Source: Dromaius novaehollandiae
Taxonomy: Eukaryota > Chordata > Aves > Casuariiformes > Dromaiidae
Length of the DNA: 64,000 bases
Reading direction: 5' to 3'
Assembly: GCF_036370855.1 (NCBI RefSeq)
Contig: NC_088105.1
Span: 13,335,619 to 13,399,618 of the forward strand
Of this stretch, positions 23,633 through 34,335 are shown piece by piece. The translations under genes were made by a program, and so were the position numbers. The notes below the pieces were generated by a model, which was not told where the DNA came from, did no database searches, and saw nothing but the letters and a program-made list of their open reading frames with translations. Every line of letters begins with the position of its first letter. The stretch's first letter is position 1.

Positions 23633-23839
23633 CCTGCCCCGCCGGGCCCCGCCGCGCCGGCAGCACCGGCAGCACCGGGCCGCGCCAGCAGCACCGCGCC
23701 GGGCCGCGCCGCGCCGCACCGGCAGCACCGGGCCGGCGGGTGTCGGCAGACGCTGCCGGGCCGCCCCAGCGTGCGCCGGGGAGGCGGCTCTGCGGCACCG
23801 GCCGGCTCCGCCCGCCGCGCCGGCATCCCCTCTTCCTCC

Positions 23840-24650
23840 TCCTCCTGCCTTCATCCATCCCTCCCTCGCTCCATCCTTCCACCCCTCCCTCCATCCCTCC
23901 CTCCATCCCTCCACCTCTCCCGTCTCCAGCGCCCCGCCCCGCGACCTGCCACCACCGCCCCCCGTCACCCCCAGCTGGCTGCCCTGCTCCCGACCCCCAA
24001 TCCCTCCCCAATGCCCTGCACCCCAGCTCCAAGCCCTGATCCCTCACCGACCCCCCCGGTCCTTCCCCCCCCCCCCCCCCAGTGACCCTACGGGACCTCC
24101 ACTTAGCCCAGATCCCCCATGGCACCTCGACCCTCCGTCCCAGCACCTCAGGTGCCCCCAGTCCTCCTTGTCATCCCCTACCACCCCCATCCTCCTCTGA
24201 CCCCCTGTCCCAGCCTGACACCCCCAGTCCCCCTTGCCACCCCCAGCACCCCACAACATCCTCATTTACCCTCTGATCCTCCACGACACCCCAGTTCTCT
24301 GCTGGTACCCCCCCATCACTCTCACCCCCCTGACACCCCCATCACCCTGATCCTCCTTAATACCCACAATCCCCAACCCTGCACCCCAGCTCCCTCACAC
24401 CTGCGCTTCTCCTTCTGTCACCCCCGTCCTGACCTGATAACCCCCTCTGGCACCCCTCATCCCTTCCCCTGCCTCCATGCACCAAATCCCACCCCCATCC
24501 CGCTGCCGCCCCTGCCCCTCCCCCAGTGCCTCATCCCATCCCCTCTGTGCGGGGTCTCCCCAGCCCCCCCGGCCCGCCCTGCTCCCCTCATCCCGCACCC
24601 ATCGCATCTCCTCAGCCAGGCCCCCATCCCCTCCGCCCGTCCCCTGGCCC
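23840..24650. repeat. Strand-asymmetric C-rich polypyrimidine region
   Basis: Pyrimidine-rich plus strand with CCATCCCTCC units at about 23855-23925, a C15 run near 24066-24081 and repeated ACCCCC/CCCCAG words to about 24650. No exon is seen. The long plus-strand open frames here are composition artefacts. Confidence 0.7.
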
Positions 24651-26180
24651 TGCCTGCTCTGGGTGCCCCCCAGGCTGAGGGGACGCACATGCCCCCGTTC
24701 GGGCTGCTCCAGGCTGCTCCCCTGCGGGACCAGGAGCGTGAGGCCGTGCGCCGTGCCCGCCGGCGCCCCAACCTGCAGCCCCCTGGCCTGCAGCCCCCCC
24801 GGCCCGGCTGCCCCAGCCTGCAGCCCCCCGGCCTGCCGCCCCCCAGCCCGTCCGCCCGTGAGGGCCCGCGGTGCCCGGCTCTGCCCCGGTGCCTCCCGCG
24901 AGAGGGCACCAGCCGGCCGGCCTGGCCGCCAGCCAGCTCTTGACGGTGACCGGAGGCCGCGGCAGCGCCGGGCGAAGCGCAGGGCAGCTGGGGGCCAGTG
25001 CCCCACACCGGCCCCAGTTCGGGCATCGCTGCCCCTGCTGCACGGGGCCCCGTCTGCAGCCCCGGGGCCAGGGGCCGCACGGGACCCCGCCACCGCTTGG
25101 CTGCCGCTGCAGCCCTTGACCCCATCCCTGGCCCTGCGCCGCCTGCCCTGGACTTTCCCCCATGGCGTCACGGCTGTTCCCTGGCACGGCGTGCTACCGC
25201 TCGGCCCCTGTGCAGCGGGGCTGTGCCCCACCGCCCACCCCATGGCCCCCCGAAAGGGCCGGATCCTGGCCCTGCATCTGCAGGGCCTGGGGCCCAGCAG
25301 CACCGCGCCGTTTCGCCCTTGCGGGGAAGGCCCCTGTCCCTCTTCATCCTCCCCGCTGGGCTCTGCCCCCCCCGAAGGGCCGATGCTCCCCCCCGCGGGG
25401 TCACCAGACGTGGCCGGGTGGCTTTGGCCCCGCGGAGGGCGTTTGCGGGGCGGCTCCGCTGCTCCCTGCGCAATCGGGGGCTTGTGCGGGGCTGGAGCGG
25501 TGCCCCCGGCGCCCTGCCGAGGCGTCGCTCAAGGGCGGGCACGGCGGCGGCGCGGCCTCCCCTCCCGGCGGCCTCCCCTCCCGGCGGCCTCCCCTCCCGG
25601 CGGCCTCCCCTCCCGGCTGCGCCCACCGCGGGGCAGAGACCCCGTGCCCGGGGGGGCCGGGCCGGGCCGGGCTGCCCCCCGCCAGCAGCGCTGGCAGCTT
25701 TGGGGCGAAGCGGTTGCCCAGCGCCCCGGCCCGGGCCCTGCGCACGCTGCACCCCCGCAGCAGCCGGGAGCCCCCCGCTGCCGCCGCCACCCCCGGGTGA
25801 GGACACTGAGGCGCAGCAACGGCGCGGGGGGGCCCGGGCGAGCACTTCGCACCGCGCCGTCTCCACGGGGGGACACGGTCCCCCCGCCCGCTGGGCGCCC
25901 AGGGCAGGGCCGCTGCTCCGGGGCTGCTCCGGCACCGCGGCCCGGGCTCTGCTCCCCAGCCTGCCCCGGGGGGGGGGGGGGGGCGGCAGCCCCGGGGCGG
26001 CGCAGCCGGGGACCCCGGGCTGCGGGGCGTGCGGCCGCGATGGGGAGAGGAGAGGAAGGAGGTGGGAAAGAGGTGGGATTATGGAAATGGCATCCAATGA
26101 GACGAAAGCGCAGCCCGAGAAACATGCCCCGCTCGCAGCCCATTTAGCGGGGGGGGCGGCCTCCCGCAGCCTCCTCGGTG
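24650..26180. other. GC-rich intergenic DNA between PDE4DIP and PHGDH
   Basis: No exon recognised; long open frames on both strands come from extreme GC content. It contains a 16-bp tandem array (25553-25618), a G14 run near 25970 and the proximal PHGDH promoter area. PDE4DIP and PHGDH are divergent, with about 2.65 kb between start codons. Confidence 0.5.
25553..25618. repeat. 16-bp GC-rich tandem repeat, about 4 copies
   Basis: Near-perfect copies of GGCCTCCCCTCCCGGC about 700 bp upstream of the PHGDH start. The minus strand carries repeated GGGAGGGGAGG runs that could form G-quadruplexes. Confidence 0.9.
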
Positions 26181-26280
26181 GGAGCCGCACCGACGGGCGG
26201 ACCGAGCCGCACCGACGGGCGCACGCAGCCCCGGACAGGCGCACGCAGCCCCGGACAGGCGCACGCAGCCCCCCGACGGC
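26094..26280 (+). promoter_or_regulatory. PHGDH: PHGDH proximal promoter/5'UTR with tandem repeat
   Basis: A CCAAT box lies at 26094-26098, about 190 bases before the PHGDH ATG, in a CpG island with no clear TATA box. From about 26183 to 26280 short GC-rich units recur, including two exact 20-bp copies (GCACGCAGCCCCGGACAGGC at 26221 and 26241) and a diverged third at 26261 that ends 6 bases before the ATG. The array probably forms most of the 5'UTR. Confidence 0.5.
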
Positions 26281-26286
26281 TCCGCC

Positions 26287-29200
26287 ATGGCCTTCGCGAA
26301 GCTGCAGAAGGTGCTGATCAGCGACAGCCTGGACCCGTGCTGCCGGGAGATCCTGCAGGCCGGCGGCATCGGCGTGGTGGAGAAGCCCGGCCTGAGCGCG
26401 GAGGAGCTGCTGCGGGAAGTCAGGGTGAGCGGGGCGGCGGGCTGGGGGGGCCCCGGCGGCCGGGGGAGGGGGCCCGGCGGCGCTCGCCCCGCGCCTCCCG
26501 CCCCGCCTCCCGGCTGATGCAAGAGGCGGCGGGCGCGGGCGGCGGGGAGCCCCGCGCCCACCGCCGCCCCCGCCCCGCCAGGACTGCGACGGGCTCGTCG
26601 TCCGCTCCGCCACCAAAGTCACCGCCGGCGTCCTCGGCGCGGCCGAGAGGCTGCGGGTGGTGGGCAGGGCCGGCACCGGCGTGGACAACGTGGACGTGGA
26701 GGCGGCCACGAGGAAGGGCGTCCTGGTGATGAAGTAAGGCGCGCGGCCGTGGGGCGGGTGGTGGGGCTGCGGCGAGCCGGGGGGCCACGGGGGAGCCCAG
26801 GCCAAGGCCACCGGCTCGCCGCCGCCAGCGCCGCCACTCTCTGCCCCCAGCACGCCCGCCGGGAACAGCCTCAGCGCCGCCGAGCTCACCTGCGGGATGA
26901 TCCTGTGTTTGGCCAGGTGAGCGCGCAGGCAGGGCAGGGCGCGCATCCGTCCCCCTGCCCGCCCTGCGCCCCGGCCCAACCGTGGCTCCGCTTCCAGGCA
27001 GATCCCCCAGGCAGCCGCCTCCATGAAGGAGGGCAAATGGGACCGTAAGAAGGTAGGACGCGGGCGCAGCGCCTTGGGCCACAGGGTCCCCACATGGGAG
27101 CCCCAGCTCACGGTCTGCCCCACGCCCTAGTACATGGGGATGGAGCTGAACGGGAAAACGCTGGGCGTGCTGGGCCTGGGCCGCATCGGCAGGGAGGTGG
27201 CCACCCGCATGCAGGCTTTCGGCATGAAGGTGAGGAGCTGGGGCAGGGGGAGCAACGGGGGACGCGGCCCTTCCTCGGCCCGGCTGCTCCGGCACCAGCC
27301 GCGGCGCCCCAGCGGCCGGCACTGCACCAGGCCGCAGGAGCGAGCGCCTGCTCTGCCTCAGACCATAGGCTACGACCCCATCATCACCCCCGAGGAGTCG
27401 GCCGCCTTCGGTGTGGAGCAGCTGCCGCTGGAGGAGATCTGGCCCCAGTGCGACTTTATCACGGTGCACACCCCGCTGCTGCCCTCCACCACGGGTACGG
27501 GGCAGGCGCGCGGGGCGGGGGGCTGCGGAGCGCCCGGGCGGCCCCGCCTCACCTCACCGCGCTCCCGCCGCAGGGCTCCTGAACGACAGCACCTTCGCCA
27601 AGTGCCGCCGCGGCGTGCAGGTCGTGAACTGCGCCCGGGGCGGCATCGTGGACGAGGGCGCGCTGCTGCGGGCGCTGCGCTCGGGGCAGTGCGGGGGAGC
27701 CGCGCTGGACGTCTTCACACAGGTGAGCAGCGCCGCGGGGCCCCTGGGGATCCTCTTGTGTCGGCGTCACCTTAACTCTGCCCTTTCTGGGCCAAGGTGG
27801 CCCGTTGAAGCCCTGCCCTGGCTCTGTCCCCTTGTGAGAGAGGAGGGGGGCAAATGCACCCATGGGCTCCCGGGTGCTCCCGGCCCTGGGTACTCCGGGC
27901 CCCGGGGACTGAGGGCCGGGTCGGGGCTGTGTCGGCAGGAACCCCCGAAGGACCGCGACCTGGTGAACCACCCCAACGTCATCTGCTGCCCGCACCTGGG
28001 CGCCAGCACGCGGGAGGCGCAGAGCCGCTGCGGCAAGGAGATCGCCATGCAGATAGTGGACATGGCCACAGGGAAGGGGCTGGCCGGCCTGGTGAGTCCC
28101 CCCGGCGGCGACGCACAGGACACCCCCCCATGAGGGCCAGGGAGGAGGGCACCTGAGAAGGGGAGTGAGGTTGCAGCTGAAACTATGCCCCGGAGGCCAA
28201 GCTCTCCGTGCCTCAGTTTCCCCATCCGTAAAACACGGGGGCGTTGGGCACCACCCGACATGCTGGCTGGTGGGGTTCCCATTGCTCGCCCCACTCTTTC
28301 TTGCAGGTCAATGGGCAGGTGCTCAGCAAGGCCTTCGCACCTGAGACCAAGCCCTGGATCACCCTGGCCAAGGCCCTGGGCACAGTGCTGCAGACCATGG
28401 CCAAGCAAGCGCACGGCAACGTGCAGGTCTGCACCCTAGGTGAGCCAGGCAGCACAGGCCCCACACCCAGGCACAGGGACTCCAAGGCATGTGGGGACCC
28501 CGAGATGTGGGACTGGGGGTGCACGAGTGGACGCGAGATTGCATGGCTGGGAGGATGGATAGGAAGGAGGTTGAGGGAATGGGCAGATGGACAGGAAGAT
28601 GGATGGATGGTGGGGCAAAAGGATGGGAGAATGGGTGGTGGGCGATGGATAGGAGGATGGTGGTATGGACAGATGGATGCATGCATGGGCGTGCAGATGG
28701 ATGGGTGGGTCTCGGATTGGTGACTTCAGGGCTGACCTCTCCATCTGCTGCCAGTCCATCCACCCCCTGCCTCCTCTCTGCATCCCAGGGACACCCTTGC
28801 AGGAGGCCGGGAGCTACCTGGCACCTGCTGTGGCCTCAGGCATGCTGGCCAGAGGGAAGCAGGAGGAGGTGACGCTGGTGAACGCCCTGCTGCTCGCCCA
28901 GGAAGCTGGGCTGAAGGTGTGTGGGGACCCCAGGGCACGCCACGTTGGCCTGGCACAGCCAGATGCCTCCCTCCCCTGCCAAGCAGCACGAGCCCAGCCT
29001 GATGGTCATAGCCCGGGGGGTGGGATCACCCCATGGAGCCGCTAACATGGCTCTCAGGCTGGGGGTCCCCCAGGGATGGCCCAAAAGGACGTTCCCCATG
29101 GCCCCCTGTGGCCAAACCAGGGAGGGAAGGGTGCCCCCATGTGCAAGCCTGGGCGCTGAGCCACCGCGTCTCTCCGGCAGGTCACGGCCACCCACAACAG

Positions 29201-29858
29201 CGTGGCTCCCGAGCCCGACGGCAGCGCCGGCTTGCTGCAGGTGGCCCTGCAGGGCACCCTGCACCGGGCAGCGGGGACGGTGCAGGGCAGCACCCCGGTG
29301 CTGCGGGAGCTCAATGGAGCCCCCTTCAAGCAGCCGGCCCCGCTGGCTGGGCCTGTGCTCATCTACAGAGCCAAGGCCTCCGAGCCCAGCACGCTGTCCA
29401 TGCTTGCCGGTGAGCACCTCGCACCACACCGAGCCGGGCGGCTTCGTGCTGGGCAGTGGTGGGGAGGGGGCCATAACAAGGGCACAGACACTGGGGGGGG
29501 GATGTTGCACGGAAAGACAGGGATGGGGTGGCTGCGGCACAGGGTTAGGGGACTCCAGAGCAAAGGACGTGGGGTGGGGGGAGAAATGGGCATCATGGAC
29601 CCTTTGGGCTGGGCAGAGCCCTGCTGCCCTCAGCCCCACGCCACTCTGGGGTCCCGGCACAGCGAGCCAGGCTGCAGCCTCTTACCTCTTGCCTCTCGCC
29701 CAGGGCTGCTGGGGAAGGCGGGGGTCCAGCTCCAGTCCTACCACAGCTCCAGCATGGTGGCGGGCAAGCAGTGGAGCGTCGCGGGGCTCTCAGCCCCCCT
29801 GCCCGACCTTGGCGAGCTCAAGGCGCACGTGACCGAGGTCTTCCAGCTCCAGCTGTAG
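26287..29858 (+). CDS. PHGDH: PHGDH, D-3-phosphoglycerate dehydrogenase
   Basis: This cytosolic enzyme oxidises 3-phosphoglycerate to 3-phosphohydroxypyruvate with NAD+, the first step of serine synthesis. Exons: 26287-26424, 26582-26733, 26851-26916, 26998-27052, 27131-27229, 27362-27494, 27574-27722, 27939-28091, 28307-28439, 28789-28916, 29181-29409, 29704-29858. Phases agree throughout and give 529 aa (human 533). Visible features: N-terminus [20 protein letters not shown]; Rossmann motif [13 protein letters not shown]-binding Asp in TIGYDP; catalytic Arg in [10 protein letters not shown] (about residue 236), Glu in EPP, and His in CPHLGAST (about residue 283); then the long C-terminal regulatory region ending EVFQLQL. 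Human TEEPP reads TQEPP here, at the exon 7/8 junction; the catalytic Glu before Pro is kept. The gene is intact and convergent with HMGCS2. Confidence 0.98.
28552..28711. repeat. Degenerate GGAT/GATGG repeat in PHGDH intron 9
   Basis: Imperfect ATGGATGG, GGATAGGAGGATGG and AGATGGATG units fill about half of the 349-bp intron between the exons at 28439 and 28789. No coding content. Confidence 0.85.
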
Positions 29859-29931
29859 CCCCCGAGCGCCTGCACCCCTCCAGGCCGGCCGAGGGAGCAG
29901 CGCCCCGGCCCCCTGCCCTGGCCACATGCTC

Positions 29932-29937
29932 AATAAA
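29932..29937 (+). terminator. PHGDH: PHGDH poly(A) signal
   Basis: AATAAA 74 bases after the PHGDH stop codon, giving a very short 3'UTR. About 675 bp separates it from the convergent HMGCS2 signal. Confidence 0.9.
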
Positions 29938-29959
29938 GAGTCCGGGAGGAGAGAGCACG

Positions 29960-30600
29960 TGAGGGCTCGTCTGCGCCGCTCCGACCCCAAACCTCCTTCC
30001 CTGGCCCACAGTCCTCGGCCTCCCGTCCCTCCTCCCACCCCCTGGCCCCTGGCCCGGCTGGCACGCGCGGGGCTGCTGAGGCCGTGGGGCCGCGGTCCTG
30101 TTTGCTCAGGGGGTGCAAAGGTCTCCGCAGCTGCTGCTGCTCAGCCGAGGTCCCGGACAGACGGACAGCCCCGGCCCCCGCGGGTGCCGCCTCCTTCTGG
30201 CACGGGATGTGGGCTCAGCCCTGCTGCCCCCGAGGGGGGGTACGGACACGCTGCCCCCGCCCCGAGATGGACGTGGTGGGGAGGCCAGGAAATGCCCCAG
30301 GGAGGGCTGAGCCCTCCCATGAGCCCCGCGTCGCCCCACGCCCTCCCGGCCGCTGGGAATCGGCCCCTGGGTTTTCCCGTGGGGATGTTTCAATTCACAG
30401 GGGAAATGGCATTTTGCTACCCCCCCCCCCCCCCCCAAAACTGGGGGTCGAATTAGGCCCCAGGCGCGCGGGCGCGCGCCCGTCCGGGGGCGATGCGGCA
30501 CGGCGGCTGCAGCCCCAGAGGTGCTGCCGCGGCCGGGGAAGGCGCTTCGGGTGGGAACCCGCGGGCCCCTGCAAGGCACAGACTGCGACACTTCCCAAGC
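29960..30600. other. Convergent intergenic spacer PHGDH/HMGCS2
   Basis: GC-rich DNA with a C-run at about 30421-30436. No exon seen; it separates the two tail-to-tail genes. Confidence 0.6.
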
Positions 30601-30611
30601 TCGTCCCGCTC

Positions 30612-30617
30612 TTTATT
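30612..30617 (-). terminator. HMGCS2: HMGCS2 poly(A) signal
   Basis: AATAAA on the minus strand, about 190 bases after the HMGCS2 stop at 30806. Confidence 0.88.
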
Positions 30618-30805
30618 CCCCCGCGCTCCCGGCGTCCTCGCGGGAAACACCGCTGCCACCAGCCTGGGTGCCCGAACCGCTGCACGCCACCTCGGGTACC
30701 TGCATGGAGGAGTTTCCCGCTGAGGCCAGCCCCGGGCTTTGGGGCAGCAGGAGAGCCCGCACCCCCTGCGCCCACCCTGCGACCGCGGCTCACCGGGGCG
30801 CCCCG

Positions 30806-33766
30806 CTAGAGCGGCTTCCTGGCGTACTGCCGGCGGTACTTGTTGTCCACCCGCGTCAGGTACCAGGTGCCGGGGAAGAGGTCGGCGGGCGAGCCGTGGG
30901 GAGTGTGGTCGGCTGCGGGCAGAGCGCAGCCAGGCTCAGCGCGCCGGCGGGCCCGGGGTGCCGGTGGGCCGGTCCCGGTCCCCCCTTGCCGGCGCCCGGC
31001 CCCACTCACCCAAGTGATGGGTCTCCTCCCGCCGCTTCATGATCTCGGCAAAGTCCTGCGGGGCGACGCGCTTGCGGGCGTCCAGGCGAGCCGGCAGGTC
31101 CGCCAGGCTGGACACCAGCCTGTCCAGGGCCGAGCCTGCCGGGGGGGGGGGGGGGAGACGCCGGTGAGACCGGGGAGGGAGGCAGCAGCCGGGCTCGGCC
31201 GAGCCGTGCCCCCAGCTGGCAGCACGGGACTCACCGGGGGCGGCGTCCGGCGAGACACGGAAGGAGAACATGCTGGCGGCCAGTCCCGAGCCGTAGGAGA
31301 AGGCCCCGATCCTGGAGCCGGCCAGGTCCCGCGCTGAGGACCTGCAGCGGTGGGGAGTGTGGGGGGCACGTTGGGGGATGGGGGTTTTTCTGAACTCTCC
31401 CTCCGCATCACCCGTCCCCCCCTGGCCATCAGTGGGATTTGGGGCAGGGGAGCAGGAGAGTGGTGGGACGAGGCCCGCGCGGCCCCTGGTGCCCAGCCGT
31501 CCCCACGGCCCTTTCCGCAGCAGGAACAGCGGTTCTCCAGGGCACGCCGGGGGGTTCATCCGCGCGGCGCTGACAGAAGCGCTTTGTGTGTTGGCCCGGC
31601 CCCAGCCAGCGGGCACAAAAACACCGGCTTGGCGGCAGCCCAAGGCGGGAGGAGAGCCAGTGCCCGCGTCAACAGGGGGGACAGGGGTTATGTGCAAGGA
31701 AAGCATCGGGTCTCTGCTGCAGGCAGTGAGCACCGGCACCCACCCCCCCAGCCAGGGCAGGGACCCACGGGACTGCCCTCCCCCAAAAGCAAGCCCAGCA
31801 TTTGGGGGGACTCACTGTGCCAGCAGGGAGGCCAGGCAGCCGTACATGGACGGCGTGTACATGTTGCCGTTGCGGGAGGACAGGAGCAGCGAGGGCTTGG
31901 TCTTCTGCTCGAAGATCTCCTGACTGGCCGCCTGAAAGGCCTTCTCCACCTCCTTGCTGGTGTAGGTGTCCTCCAGCTTCACGCCGCTGCCCGGAGAGAG
32001 GCCGGCTAAAACCCCGCAAGGGCCAGACCCACGGCGAGCAGTGCCGTCCTCGCCCCACGCACCCACCGGAAAGGCTGCAGCCCCTTGTAGCGGCCAGTGG
32101 CCGTGTCGGGGGCGGGGGCGGCGAGGAAGTCATTCAGCAGCAGCCGCCCCACCGACTTCTGCACCAGCTTGCAGAAGGGCGTGTGGAAGATGACGAAGTT
32201 GAAGTCGTCGAGGGTGATGGGCCGCTGGGCGCCGGCTGGAAGGCAAGGCGGGGGCCATGAGCGGGGCGCCCGGAGGCGGGCACGTGGGGTGCGCGTGGGG
32301 CACCCCCTTACCCTGCTGCCGCTGGCTCTCGGCCTTGCGGCGGTACGTGGCGTAGCAGCGGTCCAGCGCCCGCAGGTAGCACTGGATGGAGAGGGGCCCG
32401 TCCACCACCGGGTACTCGGAAGCCAGGTCCGGCTTGTAGAAGTCGTAGGCGTGCTCCATGTGGGTCCCCCGCAGGCCTGGGGGCACAGGCGGCAGCCGTG
32501 GGTCAGTGTGGGTCGGCGTGACTCCAGGGCACCTGGTCACTCCCAGCCGCAGGGGTCTCGCAGGGCCGTGGCACCCACCTCTCTCCAGTGCGAGGGGGGC
32601 GTTGGGTCCCACCAGCATGGCGATGGCGCCGGCACCCCCCGTGGGGCGGGCGTTCCCCGTAGCGTAGACGGCAATGTCCCCGCACACCACCACAGCGTAG
32701 CGGCCTAGGAGAGGGCACAGGGGCTGTCAGTGGCGCGGCACAGTGGCATGGCTGTGGGTCCCACACCGCCGATGGGGCAGGATGGGAGAGGGAGATAGAG
32801 CCACAACCCAGTGCCATCATCACCCTCATCTTTGGGGTGCTGTGGCCACCAGGGGCAAGCAACATGGACCACCGGGTGTGATGCAGAGCCTGGAGGGGCA
32901 CCAGGGTTTGCAGGAGCATCTCTGGGTTTCAGGCAACCTCCTACCCCCGCCAGCATGCCACGGTGCTCACACCCACACTGAGCTGGCCCCGGGAGCCCAA
33001 GGCACCCCCGGCGGGGTCCCAGCCTGCGAGGCCCCTGGGCGCCGACCCACCATCCCAGGCGCTGGACTCGACCCAGTCGGCCGCGTTGAAGAGCGAGGCC
33101 GTGCCGCCGTAGCAGGCGTTGGTGGTGTCGATGCCCTCCACGTCGCTGTTGCCTGAGTCGCGGAAGAGCTGCATGAGGACGGTCTTGACGGCCTTGGACT
33201 TGTCGACGACGGTCTCGGTGCCCACCTCGAGGCGGCCGATGGCGTCCCAGGAGAGGCGCGCGCGCTCCACCAGCCGCTGCACCACCGTCAGGCACAGGGA
33301 GTTGATGTCCTCGTGGGCGGCGCAGAAGCCCATCTGCTGCTGGCCCAGGCCCCGCGTGTACTTGCCGGCCTCCACGCCGTCGAAGCGCTCCAGCTCCGCC
33401 TGCTCCACGTACTGCGCGGGGAAGTACACCTCCAGCGCCAGGACGCCCACGTCCTTGGGCCAGCCGCCCGAGCCGGCCGCCCCGGAGAGGCTGCGGGCAG
33501 AGGGAGCGGAGACCGTCCTGGCGCACGCCGTGCTGCGGGGACGGGCGCTGGCCCTGGCGGTGACGGGGATGTCCTCGCTTGGGACATCCGCCCCGCGTCC
33601 CCGCCGCCCCCTGGGAGGAGGGGGAGCGCCTCGGTTCCCTCCGGCTGCCGGTAACCCGGCTCCCCCCGGTCCCCGCGCCCACTCACCGTGCCCGCTGCTC
33701 GGCCACCCGCTCCGGCCCCCGCCGGGCCCCCCAGCAGCGCGCCGCCCGGCCCACCAAGCGCAGCAT
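30806..33766 (-). CDS. HMGCS2: HMGCS2, mitochondrial HMG-CoA synthase
   Basis: HMGCS2 condenses acetyl-CoA with acetoacetyl-CoA to HMG-CoA in mitochondria, the controlling step of ketogenesis. Minus-strand exons: 33766-33687, 33490-33051, 32704-32579, 32476-32312, 32235-32067, 31986-31816, 31341-31235, 31135-31010, 30912-30806. Phases agree; 496 aa (human 508). The first exon encodes an Arg-rich leader ([17 protein letters not shown]) with no acidic residue until about residue 19, as expected for mitochondrial import. This and the [19 protein letters not shown] start of the enzyme identify HMGCS2 rather than cytosolic HMGCS1. Catalytic Glu (LEVGTETV), Cys ([10 protein letters not shown]) and His (IFHTPFCK) are all present. 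The C-terminus is [10 protein letters not shown]. The gene looks intact, and REG4 lies just upstream in the same orientation. Confidence 0.97.
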
Positions 33767-33818
33767 CTTCTCCCCGGCCACTGCACAGATGGACGGACGG
33801 ACGGGCCCCGCGCGGTGC

Positions 33819-33857
33819 TTTTATACCCCCCTTATCAGCACGCTGACTCAAAGGTCA
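33819..33857 (-). promoter_or_regulatory. HMGCS2: HMGCS2 core promoter: TATA box and DR1/PPRE-like site
   Basis: TATAAAA lies on the minus strand at 33819-33825, placing transcription start near 33790, about 25 bases before the ATG. Upstream, GACTCA-A-AGGTCA (plus strand, 33845-33857) is a direct repeat with one-base spacing containing a perfect AGGTCA half-site, the form bound by PPARA/RXR and HNF4. Mammalian HMGCS2 is known to be driven by a promoter-proximal PPRE. A GATA motif (CTGATAAG) lies between the two, and TGACTCA (AP-1) overlaps the weaker half-site. Confidence 0.65.
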
Positions 33858-34250
33858 CTGAGCGCTGGCCAGTGCGACGGGGACGGCCGGGGAACCGCTG
33901 CCTCGGGGGGCCCGGCGGGGGCCTCCCTCCTGTGCCGCGGGGCAAGCGCCGCCGCCCCTGGCTCCCGTGCCAGCTGCGGCAGCCCCACGCCGCTCCGGGA
34001 TGTGGGACACCCCGGCCACGTGTGGGGGAGAAACACGGGGTGGGCCGGCGGCAGAGTCACCCTCACAAGCGCAGAGCAAACAGCCACGTGGTGCCTGTGG
34101 CGACACCGTCGCGGTGACACAAGCAGGGACCTTTGGCCCCGCCACCACCGCTGGCACTGCCGCAGCCCCCCAGGCACCCCACAGCCCCCAGCCTGCGCCC
34201 CACGGCCCCCACGCCCAGCCACATGGACCCCCACACTCAGGCAATGGTCT

Positions 34251-34262
34251 TTTATTTTTATT
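34251..34262 (-). terminator. REG4: REG4 poly(A) signals (two, overlapping run)
   Basis: Two AATAAA hexamers on the minus strand at 34251-34256 and 34257-34262, about 75-85 bases after the REG4 stop codon. They lie only about 400 bp upstream of the HMGCS2 promoter. Confidence 0.85.
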
Positions 34263-34335
34263 TTTGTCGTCTTTTCTCAGCAGCGGCGCTCCGGGGGGCA
34301 GGCGGGTGGGCGGCATGGCGGCGCGGGGGCGGCGC

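Noticed and set aside
26085-26110. ATF4/CARE-like element in the PHGDH promoter
   Set aside because: The reverse strand near the CCAAT box only loosely resembles TGATGNAAN; too many mismatches to call.
24119-27123. Very long GC-rich open frames on both strands around PHGDH (up to about 650 codons)
   Set aside because: They read across real PHGDH exons and introns on the wrong strand or through C-rich repeats.
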